Source of the DNA: CAYWNA01 sp964459305
Lineage (GTDB): Bacteria; Planctomycetota; Planctomycetia; Pirellulales; Pirellulaceae
NCBI GenBank assembly: GCA_964459305.1
Contig: CAYWNA010000283.1
Coordinates: forward strand, 1 to 16,769
Reading direction: 5' to 3'
DNA: 16,769 bases
Part shown: positions 15,149 to 16,769 of the stretch, one piece after another
Layout of the letters: the number at the start of each line of letters is the position of its first letter
Position numbering within the stretch: position 1 is the stretch's first letter
Position numbers and translations under genes: made by a program
Notes under the pieces: model-generated
Databases searched by the model: none
Told to the model about the DNA's origin: nothing
What the model saw: the letters and a program-made list of their open reading frames with translations, nothing else

Positions 15149-16769
15149 ATGCGCTCAGAGCGTGTCCTCAAATTCAAAGTAGCAGGCACAGTCCCTGTGC
15201 CGTCCGCCCGAATCGCAGGGTTCTGGCGAAGAGTTGCGGCACTCGGAGAGTGCCTACTACTATTCCGGGACACGCGCTCACCCGTCGTTGCTTGTTGGAT
15301 ATTGGCTCTGCTCTCGTTCGGGGCCGTCGCCAGCGGCGGTGACGGCAATCGCTTGACGTATCTGGACGAATTCTCCGATCCGTATTACGTCGGCCTTCAC
15401 ACGCCCAAGCTGATCACACCTCAGTGGGTCGGTGAAGACGGCGTCCAGGCCGTTATCGTCTTGTCGCTTAACGATCCCGCCATGGTCCGGCCTCCTAATA
15501 AGGAAGTACTGTCGCAAGTTGACGCGTTCTTGCGGCCGATCCTCGAGCGGCTCAAGAAGATCGACGGCCGGGCGCCGCTGAGCATGATGTCCACGCGACT
15601 GGATCCGGACGAACCGCAGTGGCAGCGTTGGCTCGCGGAAGGATTGAGCGTGGAGGGGCACACGCTCTCGCATCCTTGTCCCTGCCTTCGTCACCACGAC
15701 TTCGCCGCCGCCAAGGTTGAGTACGACGGCTGCGTCGACCAGTTGACGGCCCTGCCGAACAACCGGCCGGTGGCGTTTCGGATGCCTTGCTGCGACGGGC
15801 ATAACACGGTCAGCCCTCGCTTCTATGCCGAGATCTTCAACAGAACCACGCCGGCAGGCAACTTCCTGCCGATGAGTTCGTCGGTGGCCCAGCTTTTCAC
15901 GCCCGACGATCCTGCCCTGCCGCGAGAATTGGTGCTCGACGAAGAGGGCCGAGAGCGGTTCGCGAAGTACGTGCCGGCCCGTTATGACTTCATCAACACC
16001 ATTGAGAACTACCCTTACCCGTACGTCGTCGGCCGGCTCTGCTGGGAAGTGTCCTTCGAGTTGCTCAGTGACTGGGCAGCCAAGAATCTCCACAAGGCCC
16101 ACAACCCGCTCACCGTCCGCGACATGAAGGCAGGCATCGACGCGGCCGTGATCAAGCGTGGTGTCCACACGCTTCTGTTCCATCCCATGGGGGATATCAA
16201 GAGCGAGCAAATCGTCGAGGTAATCGACCACGCCAACGGCAAGTACGGCAAGAAGATACGATTCCTCACCTTTCCCGACGTTTACGACCGCCTTTCGAAG
16301 AACCATCTGGCCGGGCAACCGCTTCGCAACCCGAAGGGCCAGGACAACGGCGTGCGATTGCTGGATCTTGACAACGACGGCTACATGGACGTGGTCATCG
16401 GCAACGAACATGTCCGCCAAACGCGGGTCTGGTCGCCCAAGACTGGCAAGTGGACCACGGCCGAGTTGCCCGTGGAGATTGTCGCAGCGGATGGGCAGGA
16501 CAATTCTCACGATGCGGGCGTACGTTTCGGTGTGCTGCAGGCGAACGGCTACGCCAGCATGCTGGTGCGCAACGAAAAGGAGGCCGGAGTCTGGCATTTC
16601 GACGGCCGGAAATGGGTGCAGGACCGGAACGGGCTGAACGGTCTGGACGACGTCTACACTTGCTCGGGCGGCCGCGACCGGGGTGTGCGATTCCGCGACC
16701 TGGACGGCGACGGGACCTGTGAACTGGTGATCGGCAACGACAAACAACAGGGCGCGTACCGTTGGTCCC
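15149..16769 (+). CDS. CE4-like polysaccharide deacetylase with FG-GAP/VCBS repeats, 3' end cut by window edge
   Basis: 540 codons are visible, open to the window edge. The start ATG 15149 has SD AGGAG. Residues 11-40 are encoded by a REP-like palindrome pair. The hydrophobic export segment VVACWILALLSFGAVASGG comes only at 46-64, so the N-terminus is unusually long. The NodB/CE4-like domain shows AVIVLSLNDP (101-110), with N108-D109 where classic enzymes have two Asp, then HTLSHP (H171, H175, metal ligands) and FRMPCCDG (R211-x-P213). From residue about 400 come FG-GAP/VCBS-type repeats with calcium loops: DLDNDGYMDVVIGN (406-419) and DLDGDGTCELVIGN (517-530). Such repeats usually form a propeller for binding or display. 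The likely role is N- or O-deacetylation of a glycan; activity is less certain given the changed first motif. Confidence 0.87.
   Translation, partial: MRSERVLKFKVAGTVPVPSARIAGFWRRVAALGECLLLFRDTRSPVVACWILALLSFGAVASGGDGNRLTYLDEFSDPYYVGLHTPKLITPQWVGEDGVQAVIVLSLNDPAMVRPPNKEVLSQVDAFLRPILERLKKIDGRAPLSMMSTRLDPDEPQWQRWLAEGLSVEGHTLSHPCPCLRHHDFAAAKVEYDGCVDQLTALPNNRPVAFRMPCCDGHNTVSPRFYAEIFNRTTPAGNFLPMSSSVAQLFTPDDPALPRELVLDEEGRERFAKYVPARYDFINTIENYPYPYVVGRLCWEVSFELLSDWAAKNLHKAHNPLTVRDMKAGIDAAVIKRGVHTLLFHPMGDIKSEQIVEVIDHANGKYGKKIRFLTFPDVYDRLSKNHLAGQPLRNPKGQDNGVRLLDLDNDGYMDVVIGNEHVRQTRVWSPKTGKWTTAELPVEIVAADGQDNSHDAGVRFGVLQANGYASMLVRNEKEAGVWHFDGRKWVQDRNGLNGLDDVYTCSGGRDRGVRFRDLDGDGTCELVIGNDKQQGAYRWS
15179..15260. 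repeat. REP-like inverted doublet (GTAG-headed palindromes) inside a coding region
   Basis: Left unit 15179-15202: GTAG head, stem GGCACAG (15185-15191), loop TCC, stem CTGTGCC (15195-15201). Right unit 15237-15260 is on the opposite strand: stem GGCACTC (15238-15244), GGA, GAGTGCC (15248-15254), then TACTAC, giving the same GTAG head on the minus strand. The two units agree at 19 of 24 bases. The stem differences are compensatory and both stems stay perfect. The spacer is 34 bp. This matches the layout of REP elements mobilised by RAYT (TnpA-REP) transposases. No RAYT gene is in the window. Confidence 0.8.

Noticed and set aside
15278..16747. Long minus-strand open frame (489 codons)
   Set aside because: It is antisense to the deacetylase/FG-GAP gene, whose motifs are clear. 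No SD or domain is visible on the minus strand.
1..16769. CRISPR array, rRNA, tRNA or complete insertion sequence
   Set aside because: I saw no regularly spaced direct repeats with unique spacers, no rRNA or tRNA-like sequence and no transposase gene; the repeats present are short palindromes or degenerate runs.

Overview
The window looks like a fragment of a Planctomycetota chromosome (a related PVC-group bacterium is the alternative). The evidence is the gene repertoire: a sulfatase beside an FGE-fold protein, SASA-type and CE1-type esterases, two large proteins with PQQ/BamB-like beta-propellers, ceramidase-like proteins and an FG-GAP-bearing deacetylase. GC content is fairly high, and nearly every gene starts with an export signal. 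The taxon is inferred from family content; no rRNA or other marker gene is present.

Layout. A minus-strand block reads leftward from about 4157: an FGE/SUMF1-fold protein (4157-3033), a sulfatase whose start overlaps its stop by ATGA (3036-1372), and a CBM plus GH39-like glycosidase (1280 to beyond the left edge). A 225-bp gap (4158-4382) separates it from a plus-strand block. That block opens with a truncated ceramidase-like gene (4383 to about 4803 by homology) and about 360 bp of debris. It continues with a SASA-type carbohydrate esterase (5162-6145), a CE1-like serine esterase (6157-7320), an exported methyltransferase/double-propeller fusion (7390-10710), an intact ceramidase-like protein (10847-12223), a peptidase C69/propeller fusion (12252-15038) and a CE4-like deacetylase with FG-GAP repeats running off the right edge (15149 to end).

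How the genes may work together. This resembles a glycan-breakdown locus: backbone cleavage (GH39-like), desulfation (sulfatase), deacylation (SASA, CE1, CE4-like) and amide-bond cleavage (ceramidase-like, C69), all exported. The target could be a sulfated, acylated polysaccharide or glycoconjugate. No transporter, SusC/D pair or regulator lies in the window, so substrate and uptake route remain unknown.

Most unusual points: a pair of GTAG-headed REP-like palindromes with compensatory stem changes, translated in frame inside the N-terminus of the deacetylase; a C69 Ntn-hydrolase fused to a propeller, with its candidate nucleophilic Cys at the predicted signal-peptide cleavage site; an apparently exported SAM-binding domain fused to two propellers, with repeat-derived sequence inside the coding region; and an FGE-fold protein coupled to the sulfatase but lacking the FGE catalytic cysteines.
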